Assembly: GCA_919901855.1 (NCBI GenBank)
Contig: CAKKQC010000042.1
Coordinates: forward strand, 62,001-126,000
Direction: 5' to 3'
DNA: 64,000 nt
Source of the DNA: a bacterium
GTDB taxonomy: Bacteria; Oederibacteriota; CAKKQC01
Position 1 is the stretch's first letter, and each line of letters begins with the position of its first letter. Below are positions 23,123 through 30,095 of this stretch, piece by piece. A program made the position numbers and the translations under genes. The notes beneath the pieces are model-generated. The model ran no database searches, was not told where the DNA came from, and was given only the letters and a program-made list of their open reading frames with translations.

Positions 23123-24025
23123 TCAGAATCCCACGTCCAGCATGCCGTCCAGCACCCGGCGCAGGTCGGCCCCCAGCCGCCGGGCCGCGGCAGGACCGCG
23201 CAGAATCGTGAGCGAACGTTCCACGTCCTCGGCCAGCGCGAGGAACTGCCCCTTGCTCGCCCGGGCCTCGTCGTCGACCTCCTGCTTCGCCATCCCCCGG
23301 GCGTACAGGACGAGCCCGAGCTCCTTGAGCTCGCCCTCGAGGACCCCGCGGATCCGGGCCGCCACCTGCACCTTATCGAGCGCGAGGTTGATGGCCGCGA
23401 AGGTGTCGGCGTTCTCGAGGGCGAATGCCCGCACCGTCAGCGACTTGACCGGCGGCGCCGTCGACCCCGTCTCGAGCTCGACCCCCTGGGCGTCGTACCA
23501 GCCCATGGGTACGCCGGCGTAGATGAGGCCGACGGTCTCGGGAACCTGTTCCCCGACGACGATGGCGCCGACGAACTCCGCCTTCTTGAAGCCCGCGAGG
23601 CGCTCGTCGAGGCTCCGGGCCGCGGCCTCGACCGGCACCTGAACGCCGTGCAGAAGCGGCAACAGGGCCACGAGGATCTCGTGCTCGAGCTTGAAGACGT
23701 CCACGTAGGCCCGGCTGTCCTTCGCGAGTACGAGCGCGTGCGAGAGGGCCGGGAGGCCCGTCTTCTTCCCGTCGTCGCCGAACGCGTAGGCCGTGATGAT
23801 CGTGCCTTCGCGGAACACGATGAGGGCCTCCGTGCCTTCCTCGAAAACCATGACCACGGAACCGCCGAAGCCCTCGCGCGCGAGCGAGCTGAAGAGGGCC
23901 TCGAGGTTCACATAGTGGGTGTCGAGGTTCTTCTGGATCGGCTTGCCCTTGGGGAACGACGTGGGCGGAAACTTCAGCGCGTCCACGGCGGCGGCGAAGA
24001 CGGACGAATTCGCGATCAGATCCAC
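23123..24025 (-). CDS. DUF4388/PATAN-like protein heading the MglA operon
   Basis: This 300-residue soluble protein has near residues 40-85 a segment typical of DUF4388/PATAN-like domains: LFSSLAREGFGGSVVMVFEE then ALIVFREGTIITAYAFG. Such domains occur in two-component and gliding-motility proteins. The middle (residues 130-200) has a second alpha/beta unit (FVGAIVVGEQVPETVGLIYAG), and the C-terminus is helical. The start is GTG 24025; TAGAAT ends nine nt before it in an extended -10 context (TGATAGAAT). It leads the operon of two membrane proteins, MglA and two roadblock proteins, 53 bp upstream of the first. Confidence 0.55.
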   Translation of the reverse strand: MDLIANSSVFAAAVDALKFPPTSFPKGKPIQKNLDTHYVNLEALFSSLAREGFGGSVVMVFEEGTEALIVFREGTIITAYAFGDDGKKTGLPALSHALVLAKDSRAYVDVFKLEHEILVALLPLLHGVQVPVEAAARSLDERLAGFKKAEFVGAIVVGEQVPETVGLIYAGVPMGWYDAQGVELETGSTAPPVKSLTVRAFALENADTFAAINLALDKVQVAARIRGVLEGELKELGLVLYARGMAKQEVDDEARASKGQFLALAEDVERSLTILRGPAAARRLGADLRRVLDGMLDVGF

Positions 24026-24034
24026 AGCGGCGCT

Positions 24035-24040
24035 ATTCTA
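24035..24040 (-). promoter_or_regulatory. Extended -10 of the MglA/roadblock operon
   Basis: TGATAGAAT provides an extended -10 (TGn plus TAGAAT) ending nine nt before the GTG of the first gene. No ribosome-binding site lies between them. Confidence 0.45.
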
Positions 24041-24082
24041 TCACTCTCCAGCCGACGGGACCCCGTCCGCCCGCCGGCGGCT

Positions 24083-25177
24083 TCAGCGGCCGGGCGGGGG
24101 GCTCACCGAGAGAGCCAGGCACGGCCAGCCCTCGTCCGTCGTCCCGTCATCGAGCGCGCACCCGAGCTTCTCCGACAGCGCCCGGACCTGGCCGAGCAGG
24201 GGGCGCGCATCGGCACCCGCGCGGATCCGGGGAGCGTAGTCGGTGTCCTCGTTGCTCGTCTGCAGGGCCAGGAACTCGACCCGCTCGAGCCCCCCCGCTC
24301 CGATCGTCGCCCGCAAGACGAGGCTGTCCTCGGACCGCCGCCTCGCCCCGCCGAACACGGCATCCCCGATCGAGTGGGCGATCACGGCCTGGCCGATCCG
24401 CTCGACGCCCTGGGCCACGTGGGGATGCGTCCCGATGACGAGGGTGGCGCCGGCCGCAACGGCGCCGCGGCTGAACTCCCGCTGGTAGTCGCGAAGCTCG
24501 TGGCTCTTCTCCTGGCCCCAATGGTAGAGCACGATCACGGTAGCGCCGGAGGCGCGAGCACGGCGCACGTCCTCGGCAACCCAGGCGGGATGGGCGGCCG
24601 CGGTGCCGGGACGCTTGGCCGTCGCTTGGTAGCCCGCCGGCCAGGTCCAGTTGTAGGCGAGCACGGCGACCCGGAGGCCGTTCACCTCGAGAATCGCGGG
24701 ACGCCGCGCGTCGGTCTCGTTATCCCCCGCGCCGCACCACGCCACGCCCGCCCCGCGCAACGCCGCCGTCGTGTCCGCGAGCCCGATGGGACCGAAGTCC
24801 ATGATGTGGTTGTTCGCCAGCCCGACGACCCGGAGGCCCGCCTGCGCCAGCCAGCGGGCTCGCTCGACCGGCACCCGGAAGGTGAACCGCTTGCCCTTGA
24901 CCGCCCGCCCCCGGCCCGTCAGCGGCGCCTCGAGATTCGCGATCGCGAGATCCGCGGCCCGGAGGACGGGTGCCAGGTTCCTGAAGGGATCCGCGCCTGC
25001 CCGGTACTGCGGATCGTAGTGCCAGCCGAGCATGACGTCGCCGATCACGACGACGGTCGCGTGGGTCGCTTCGACCCGGGGGGTCGCAACGACCCCGGGG
25101 GCAATTGCGGCGGGGCCCGCGCGAGCCACGGCCGCCACGAGCACGAGGAGAATGGGGAAGGAGGATCGCCGTCTCAC
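24083..25177 (-). CDS. CapA-family (poly-gamma-glutamate synthesis type) metallophosphatase-fold protein
   Basis: This 364-residue exported protein belongs to the CapA/PgsA family, named for poly-gamma-glutamate capsule synthesis but found in many bacteria without it. The signal peptide spans about residues 1-20. Metal-site motifs of the calcineurin-like fold are VVIGDVMLGW, IANLEAPLTG, GLANNHIMDFG, LYHWGQEKSHE and IGTHPHVAQGVE. No capBC partner is nearby, so capsule formation cannot be claimed. The start is GTG 25177 with TATCCT seven nt before it. It is divergent from the M23-parAB operon. Confidence 0.82.
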   Translation of the reverse strand: MRRRSSFPILLVLVAAVARAGPAAIAPGVVATPRVEATHATVVVIGDVMLGWHYDPQYRAGADPFRNLAPVLRAADLAIANLEAPLTGRGRAVKGKRFTFRVPVERARWLAQAGLRVVGLANNHIMDFGPIGLADTTAALRGAGVAWCGAGDNETDARRPAILEVNGLRVAVLAYNWTWPAGYQATAKRPGTAAAHPAWVAEDVRRARASGATVIVLYHWGQEKSHELRDYQREFSRGAVAAGATLVIGTHPHVAQGVERIGQAVIAHSIGDAVFGGARRRSEDSLVLRATIGAGGLERVEFLALQTSNEDTDYAPRIRAGADARPLLGQVRALSEKLGCALDDGTTDEGWPCLALSVSPPPGR

Positions 25178-25179
25178 GC

Positions 25180-25209
25180 TTCACAGGATAGCAGGCCCAA
25201 TGCTACAAT
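25180..25209. promoter_or_regulatory. Overlapping divergent promoters for capA and the M23-parAB operon
   Basis: Plus strand: TTCACA (25180-25185), an 18-bp spacer and TACAAT (25204-25209), eight nt before ATG 25218. Minus strand: extended -10 TGCTATCCT (hexamer 25190-25185), seven nt before GTG 25177. The minus -10 shares bases with the plus -35, so use of the two is probably exclusive. Confidence 0.55.
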
Positions 25210-25217
25210 CTTCACGC

Positions 25218-26075
25218 ATGCCCCGCTTCGTGCAGATGCTGCGCGCCGTGACCATCCGTCCGGTCACGCTCCTGGTGCTCCCTTCCGACAGTGCGCGGAC
25301 GTTCCGTCTTCGCCTGCCGGCGGCGGTCCTCGTGCTGTTCGCCGTCGTCTGGCTCGCGTCCGTCACGGTGGCCGCCCTCCTCGCCGGACGGCACGTGCAT
25401 TACGAGGCGATGCGCCTCCTGAACGCCCACCTCGCGGAGCAGACCGAGCGTTACGCGACCGAAGTCGCCAAGGCCGAGGCGCTCACCGGACGCCTGAAGC
25501 CGCTGGAGGAGGAGCTCCGGCGCCGGTTGGCCCGGACCAGGCGGGAAGCCGTGCAGGGCGCCGGCGAGGGCGGCCCCGGAGCCAGCTTCCTTCCTGAAGA
25601 GATCCCGGGCCGGGTGGCGCACCTCGAACGCGTGGGCGAGGAGCTCTTCCGGAACTACCAGGGGCTTTCTTCCCTGATCGCGTCGACTCCCTCGGGCTGG
25701 CCGGTTCGCGGGTGGATCACGTCCGAATACGGGGAGCGCATCTCGCCGTACACGGGCGAGGTCGGCAGCGTGCATCAGGGCGTGGACATCGCCAACAAGC
25801 TGGGCTCCCCCATTGTCGCCGCCGCCGACGGCATGGTCCTCTGCGCGGCCTGGACGCCCGGCGGCTACGGCAAGATGATCGAGATCGCGCATGGCTACGG
25901 CTATACGACCCGATACGGTCACTGCTCGCGCCTTCGGGTCGCGTCGGGCCAGCGCGTGCACCGGGGCGACGTCATCGGCTACCTCGGCGCCACCGGCAAC
26001 GCTACGGGGCCGCACGTGCATTACGAAATCCGGCTATACGGGGTGCCCGTGTCCCCGCGGCCGTTCATGAAATGA
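25218..26075 (+). CDS. Membrane-anchored M23 (LytM-type) peptidase
   Basis: This 285-residue protein has a cytoplasmic start, one membrane segment (VLVLFAVVWLASVTVAALLAG), a coiled-coil region (about 70-125) and a C-terminal M23 domain. Zinc ligands are visible as HQGVDIAN near residue 190 and HVHYEIRL near 266, with HCSRL between. The architecture fits a septal or sidewall endopeptidase, or an EnvC-like activator; intact ligands favour activity. The ATG follows a TACAAT by eight nt. Its stop overlaps parA (ATGA), tying wall remodelling to chromosome segregation. Confidence 0.88.
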   Translation: MPRFVQMLRAVTIRPVTLLVLPSDSARTFRLRLPAAVLVLFAVVWLASVTVAALLAGRHVHYEAMRLLNAHLAEQTERYATEVAKAEALTGRLKPLEEELRRRLARTRREAVQGAGEGGPGASFLPEEIPGRVAHLERVGEELFRNYQGLSSLIASTPSGWPVRGWITSEYGERISPYTGEVGSVHQGVDIANKLGSPIVAAADGMVLCAAWTPGGYGKMIEIAHGYGYTTRYGHCSRLRVASGQRVHRGDVIGYLGATGNATGPHVHYEIRLYGVPVSPRPFMK

Positions 26076-26902
26076 GGCCCCCCTCCGGGTCCCGCGTGAT
26101 CGCGATCGCCAACCAGAAGGGCGGGGTCGGCAAGACCACGAGCGCGGTCAACCTTGCCGCCTGCCTCGCCGTCCTCGAACACTCGGTCCTGCTCGTCGAC
26201 TGCGACCCGCAGGGCAACGCCACCAGCGGGCTCGGCGTGGATCGGGACGCCGTGCCCCGCACGCTGGACGAGGTCCTGCTCCGGGAAGCCCCGCTCCTGG
26301 ACGCCGTCCGCCCCACGGCCCTCCCGGCCCTCAAGGTAGTGCCGTCGAGCCCGAACCTCAACGGAATCGAGGTCGAACTCCTGCCCGCCGAAGACAGGGC
26401 CTTCCGGCTCCGCGAGGCCCTGGCCCCCTTGCGCGGCGGGTACGAGTACATCTTCCTGGACTGCCCGCCGTCCCTCGGCATCCTGACCGTCAACGCCCTG
26501 ACCGCCGCGGATTCCGTCCTGGTGCCGGTTCAGTGCGAGTATTTCGCCCTCGAAGGGCTGGGCCAGCTCCTGCGCACAATCGAGCTCGTCCGCCTCGAAC
26601 TCAACCCGGCGCTCGAACTCGAGGGCGCTATCCTCACCATGTACGACGGCCGCACGCGGCTCGCCCAGGAGGTCATCCGGCAGGTACGCGGCCACTTCCG
26701 CGAGCGCGTCTTCCGCACGGTAGTGCCGCGCAACGTGCGCCTCTCCGAGGCGCCCTCGTTCGGCAAGCCCGTCATCCTGCACGACATCAAGTCGCCGGGA
26801 GCCGCGGCCTATCTCGCGCTCGCGCGCGAATTCCTGCGCCGAAGCCCCAGGGCCCCCGAAGCGATCCGACCGCCAGCCGCCGTCGCCGGCGGAGCCGCCT
26901 GA
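26072..26902 (+). CDS. parA: Chromosome-partitioning ATPase ParA/Soj
   Basis: This 276-residue deviant-Walker ATPase drives segregation of ParB-parS complexes. The ParA-type Walker A KGGVGKTT with its signature lysine is at residues 16-23, the A' motif is LLVDCDPQGNATSGLG, and Walker B is YIFLDCPPSLG. The length and lack of an N-terminal helix-turn-helix match chromosomal Soj. Start ATG overlaps the M23 stop; its own stop overlaps parB (TGATG). Confidence 0.96.
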   Translation: MRPPSGSRVIAIANQKGGVGKTTSAVNLAACLAVLEHSVLLVDCDPQGNATSGLGVDRDAVPRTLDEVLLREAPLLDAVRPTALPALKVVPSSPNLNGIEVELLPAEDRAFRLREALAPLRGGYEYIFLDCPPSLGILTVNALTAADSVLVPVQCEYFALEGLGQLLRTIELVRLELNPALELEGAILTMYDGRTRLAQEVIRQVRGHFRERVFRTVVPRNVRLSEAPSFGKPVILHDIKSPGAAAYLALAREFLRRSPRAPEAIRPPAAVAGGAA

Positions 26903-27726
26903 TGCCTCCCCGCCCCGCTCTCGGCCGCGGTCTCTCGACGCTCCTGTCCGCCGGCAAGGGCTCGACGCACGTGCACGAGATCCCGGTGGACCAGATCACG
27001 CCCAACCGCTCCCAGCCCCGCAAGCGGTTCAACCCCGCCACGCTCTCGGACCTGGCGGCCACGATCAAGGCCAAGGGGCTCGCCCAGCCCGTCCTCGTCC
27101 GGCGCGCGGGCGATCGCTACGAGCTGATCGCGGGCGAGCGGCGCTGGCGGGCAGCCCGGCTGGCGGGCTTGCGGACGATCCCTGCGATTCTGCGCGAGGC
27201 GACCGACCGGGAATCGCTCGAGCTCGCCCTCATCGAGAACCTCCAGCGGGAGGATCTCAACCCGCTGGACGAAGCGTTCAGCTTCCAGGTCCTGCTCAAG
27301 GAGATGACCCAGGAGGAGCTCGCGCGGCGCGTGGGGCGCGACCGGACCACGGTCGCAAATACCCTGCGCCTGCTCAAGCTCCCGCGCGAGGTCCAGGACG
27401 CGGTCGCGGACGGCCGCCTGACTGCGGGACACGCCCGCGCGATCCTCCAGCTCGACGCACCCGCCGCCCAGATAGCGCTCTTCCGGCGGATTCTCCGCGC
27501 CGGCCTCTCGGTGCGCGCGGCGGAATCCGCCGCCCAGCGCGAATCGCAGCCCGGCGCCGGCCGGGCCCGGCCCGGAGCGCTGGCGAACGACGAGGAATTG
27601 TCCCGCGCGCTCGGGACGAAGGTGCGGATCCGGCGTGCCGGCAAGCGGGGCACGATCGTCATCGAGTTTTATTCGGCCGAGGAGCTCGAGCGCCTGATTG
27701 CGCTCCTCGGCCGACTGGGCCGTTAA
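26902..27726 (+). CDS. parB: Chromosome-partitioning protein ParB/Spo0J
   Basis: This 274-residue parS-binding CTPase clamp has the N-terminal ParA-contact peptide (LGRGLSTLLS), the CTP-binding box IAGERRWRAARLAGL, LIENLQREDLNPLDEA, a helix-turn-helix (QEELARRVGRDRTTVANTLRLL) and a C-terminal dimerisation segment (GTIVIEFYSAEELERLIALL). Every ParB domain is present. No parS-like 16-mer was found by eye in the window. Confidence 0.96.
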   Translation: MPPRPALGRGLSTLLSAGKGSTHVHEIPVDQITPNRSQPRKRFNPATLSDLAATIKAKGLAQPVLVRRAGDRYELIAGERRWRAARLAGLRTIPAILREATDRESLELALIENLQREDLNPLDEAFSFQVLLKEMTQEELARRVGRDRTTVANTLRLLKLPREVQDAVADGRLTAGHARAILQLDAPAAQIALFRRILRAGLSVRAAESAAQRESQPGAGRARPGALANDEELSRALGTKVRIRRAGKRGTIVIEFYSAEELERLIALLGRLGR

Positions 27727-27751
27727 TGACGGAGGGGGGCCGTGATATGAT
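27723..27751 (+). promoter_or_regulatory. Promoter inside the parB 3' end for the HTH-receiver gene
   Basis: TTAATG (27723-27728), 17 bp and TATGAT (27746-27751) in an extended context (TGATATGAT) would start transcription near 27758, upstream of a perfect AGGAGG at 27782 and the ATG at 27795. The regulator could thus be expressed apart from parAB. Confidence 0.4.
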
Positions 27752-27794
27752 GATGGACGCTCGAGCCAAGCATGCCGGATCAGGAGGCAGTCGG

Positions 27795-28421
27795 ATGCCG
27801 AAGGATCGCTCGGTCAAGAAACGCGCCGTCACAGACGGCGGCACCTCTTCGGAACGGACGCCCCAGCACGTGTCCACGCTGGAGGCGGCCCGCATTCTCG
27901 GCGTGTCAACGTTCTCCGTGCAGCGATGGTTCGACGAGGGTCTGCTCAGCGGCGCCCGCCTGCCGGGGGGGAAACGCCGCATCGCCGCCGAAAGCCTGCG
28001 CCGGTTCATGCAGGAGCACGGGATCCTGCCGGCCCATGCGGAGGCCCCCGACCGCCTGCGCGTTCTCATTGTCGAGGATGATGCGCGGCTGCTGGAAGTC
28101 ATGAAGGACGTGCTCACCGAAACCGGGGAATTCCTCGTGCAGACCGCGACGGGTGGTCTGGACGCCGGACTCGCCATCGCGGAGTTCAACCCGGATGCCG
28201 TCGTACTCGACGTCATGCTGGAGGACGTTCCCGGGTCGGCGGTCGTGCGGCGCCTCCGGCAGTCCTCGCTGGGACGCTCCGTCCGCATCATCGCCATCTC
28301 GGGACGCGCCTCACCCGAGGACGTCGCGGAAATCAAGGCGGCCGGCGCCGACATATTCCTCGCCAAGCCGTTCGAGCCGCGCGACCTGCTCAAGGCGCTC
28401 CGCCCCACCACCCGCGCCTAG
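27795..28421 (+). CDS. Regulator with N-terminal MerR/excisionase-type HTH and C-terminal receiver domain
   Basis: This 208-residue protein joins a winged helix-turn-helix of the excisionase/BldC type (STLEAARILGVSTFSVQRWF and LPGGKRRIAAESLRRFM) to a CheY-like receiver. The receiver has the acidic pocket VLIVEDDARLL, the phospho-acceptor Asp in AVVLDVMLED, the conserved Ser of IAISG and the Lys of AKPF, so it should be phosphorylatable. DNA-binding-first order is the reverse of most response regulators. The ATG at 27795 is favoured by AGGAGG seven nt upstream; an in-frame ATG at 27726 overlapping parB is the alternative. No histidine kinase is nearby. Confidence 0.8.
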   Translation: MPKDRSVKKRAVTDGGTSSERTPQHVSTLEAARILGVSTFSVQRWFDEGLLSGARLPGGKRRIAAESLRRFMQEHGILPAHAEAPDRLRVLIVEDDARLLEVMKDVLTETGEFLVQTATGGLDAGLAIAEFNPDAVVLDVMLEDVPGSAVVRRLRQSSLGRSVRIIAISGRASPEDVAEIKAAGADIFLAKPFEPRDLLKALRPTTRA

Positions 28422-28422
28422 C

Positions 28423-28483
28423 GGGTCAGCGACCCGGAGGGGCGGGACGGGACGGTTCGTCCCGAAGGGGCCGTTGCGGCCCC
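28423..28483. repeat. Cluster of three GC-rich palindromes at a convergent gene junction
   Basis: Three hairpins follow each other: GGGTC-AGC-GACCC (28423-28435), CGGGACG-GTT-CGTCCCG (28448-28464) and GGGGCCG-TTG-CGGCCCC (28467-28483). They lie between converging genes but mostly inside the 3' end of the lipoprotein gene, encoding its last ~19 residues. They may act as a terminator, or be dispersed palindromic repeats that extended the gene. Confidence 0.6.
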
Positions 28484-29202
28484 ACCTCCTCATCGGGTGG
28501 TTTCCAGGGATAGGAACCGCACAATGTCCGGATCGTGTCCTCGAGCACGCTGGCCTGCGATACCTCCCGCAGGACCCCCGGCTTCTGACGCCGGCGCACC
28601 CCCGCGTCCCAGACGACGGCGCCGTCCTTGACCCGAACCAGGGCGCAGCGGATATGGGCGTTGTACCAGAGCATGACGCGGGTCGCGGCGGAGCTGATGC
28701 CGACATCCGTCGTCCCGACCTTCGTGTTCACGCTCGCGGCCTGGGTCGAGACCTCGGTCTCGGCCTCGGGTCCGTACCGGATCACGGCCGTCAGGAGCAC
28801 GGCGTCGGCGCCGCCGTCCTCGGCCAGCGTGGGCCCGACGGACGGGTCGACCGATCGGGTCTCGAGATACTGGCGGCACGCCCGGTCGGCGGCCGCCGCG
28901 GTGCCCGAACGAGTGAAGACCCCGGTCACCTGGATCGTCGTCGCCGAGGCGGAGAGCGCCGCCCTGAGGGCCTCGTACACGGCGGCCCCCGCCTCCTCCG
29001 GCGTCGGCCGCGTAATCCCCGCCGGCAGGCTGCCGGACGGCGGGATGGCATCCCCGGGGACCGCCGGGGCCACCATGACGATCCGGGCGGGCGTCCACTC
29101 CGCCGGACTGATCGCCGCCCTGACCTCCGCCCCTCCGGCCCCGCACCCGGCCAGTGCAAGCAGGACGGTCAGGCTCCAGGGGCTCCGCCACGCGTCTCTC
29201 AT
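28426..29202 (-). CDS. Predicted lipoprotein of unknown function
   Basis: This 258-residue protein starts with a lipoprotein signal (LTVLLALAGCGAG, lipobox Cys near residue 20). The body has alternating secondary structure with ALRAALSASATTIQVTGVF, ADAVLLTAVIRYG and DGAVVWDAGVRRR. The last is reminiscent of the 'lipid-anchored, assembles with GNA1162/CsgG-like' proteins that test a parameter 'in every column', but I cannot name a family. The C-terminal ~20 residues are Pro/Arg-rich and encoded by palindromes. TACAAT ends six nt before the ATG. Confidence 0.6.
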   Translation of the reverse strand: MRDAWRSPWSLTVLLALAGCGAGGAEVRAAISPAEWTPARIVMVAPAVPGDAIPPSGSLPAGITRPTPEEAGAAVYEALRAALSASATTIQVTGVFTRSGTAAAADRACRQYLETRSVDPSVGPTLAEDGGADAVLLTAVIRYGPEAETEVSTQAASVNTKVGTTDVGISSAATRVMLWYNAHIRCALVRVKDGAVVWDAGVRRRQKPGVLREVSQASVLEDTIRTLCGSYPWKPPDEEVGPQRPLRDEPSRPAPPGR

Positions 29203-29208
29203 TCCCGT

Positions 29209-29268
29209 ATTGTAGTGGGCCGGACGCGGCTCCGCTGCATTGACAGATCCCCCGGCCTTCCGTAACGT
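29209..29268. promoter_or_regulatory. Divergent promoters for the lipoprotein and GT2 genes
   Basis: Plus strand: perfect TTGACA (29240-29245), exactly 17 bp, then TAACGT (29263-29268) and ATG seven nt later, the clearest leaderless promoter in the window. Minus strand: TACAAT (29214-29209), six nt before the lipoprotein ATG. Confidence 0.65.
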
Positions 29269-29275
29269 CCTTACC

Positions 29276-30082
29276 ATGTCCCAGCGCCCCGCCGTTTCGA
29301 TCCTCATCCCCGTCTTCAACGAGGCGCCCCGCTTGCCCGCGCTCTTCCGGGCCCTCGGCCGCCTGCGCCTGCCCGCGGAAGTGGTCGCCGTCGACGACGG
29401 CTCGGCGGACGGCTCGGGCGCGCTCCTACGGCGGTGGGCGGCGCGCGACCGCCGCCACCGCGTGCTCGCGCATCCGCGGAACCGGGGCAAGGGCGCCGCG
29501 ATCCGAACGGCCCTTAGGTCCGCCCGGGGGCGAACGGTCGTCCTGCTGGACGCCGACCTCGAGTGCGACCCCGGCGATATCCCGAAGCTCCTGGCCGTCC
29601 TCGCCCGCCACCCGAACGCCGCCGTCTTCGGCACCCGTTTCCCCCATGGCTTTGGAGTTCCGCTGTCCGCCCGGGTCGCAACGACCCGCGGCGGTTCGCC
29701 GAAGCGCGAATCGCCGCAACCTCCGCCGGTGTCCTCACCGGCAGGGACCCGGCTGGCCAACCGCCTACTCACGGGAACGGTGAACATGCTCTACGGGACG
29801 CGCCTGACGGACATGGCGTGCGGCTACAAGGCATTGCCCGCCGCGCGGCTGCGCGCCCTGCGCCTGACAGCCACCAGGTTCGAACTCGAGGCCGAGCTGA
29901 CTGCCGGGCTCCTGCACCAGGGAATCCACATCATCGAAGCGCCGATCCGGTACCGGCCGCGATCCTACCTTGAAGGGAAGAAGATCCACCCTCTCGACGG
30001 CCTCCGGATCCTCTGGCGGCTCCTCCTCCTCCGCATCCGCATCCGTCACCCAATTTCCCGGACCCGGCCCGTTGTAAGATAG
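29276..30082 (+). CDS. GT2 family glycosyltransferase, dolichyl/undecaprenyl-phosphate sugar synthase-like, with an insertion
   Basis: This 268-residue enzyme probably loads a sugar onto polyprenyl phosphate, supplying the GT39-type enzymes here. GT-A motifs are SILIPVFNEAPRL at the start, VAVDDGSADGSGALL, NRGKGAAIRTAL, VVLLDADLECDP with the DxD-like site, and TDMACGYKALPA. Between FGTRF and NRLLTG there are about 39 residues, some 20 more than usual; the extra GGSPKRESPQPPPVSS-type segment is encoded by three tandem palindromes. No membrane tail is present. ATG follows the -10 by seven nt. Confidence 0.85.
   Translation: MSQRPAVSILIPVFNEAPRLPALFRALGRLRLPAEVVAVDDGSADGSGALLRRWAARDRRHRVLAHPRNRGKGAAIRTALRSARGRTVVLLDADLECDPGDIPKLLAVLARHPNAAVFGTRFPHGFGVPLSARVATTRGGSPKRESPQPPPVSSPAGTRLANRLLTGTVNMLYGTRLTDMACGYKALPAARLRALRLTATRFELEAELTAGLLHQGIHIIEAPIRYRPRSYLEGKKIHPLDGLRILWRLLLLRIRIRHPISRTRPVVR
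29672..29742. repeat. Three tandem palindromes inserted in the GT2 coding sequence
   Basis: CGGGTCG-CAA-CGACCCG (29672-29688), a 12-bp stem with one G-T pair (29688-29699 with 29706-29717, loop CGAAGC), and GCCGGTG-TCCT-CACCGGC (29725-29742). Together they span about 71 bp without breaking the frame. The location matches a loop in the GT2 fold, so the protein may tolerate the insertion. Confidence 0.65.
30075..30080 (+). promoter_or_regulatory. Candidate -10 of the twin ATPase operon
   Basis: TAAGAT in the context TTGTAAGAT ends 15 nt before the ATG at 30096, giving a leader of about nine nt. It lies within the GT2 3' end; read-through from GT2 is also possible. Confidence 0.35.
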
Positions 30083-30095
30083 GAACGACTCACCA

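Noticed and set aside
24083-25177. Poly-gamma-glutamate capsule locus
   Set aside because: Only a CapA-family protein is present; no capB/capC partner, so no capsule is claimed.
26072-27726. parS site near parAB
   Set aside because: No sequence close to the palindromic TGTTnCACGTGnAACA consensus was found by eye.
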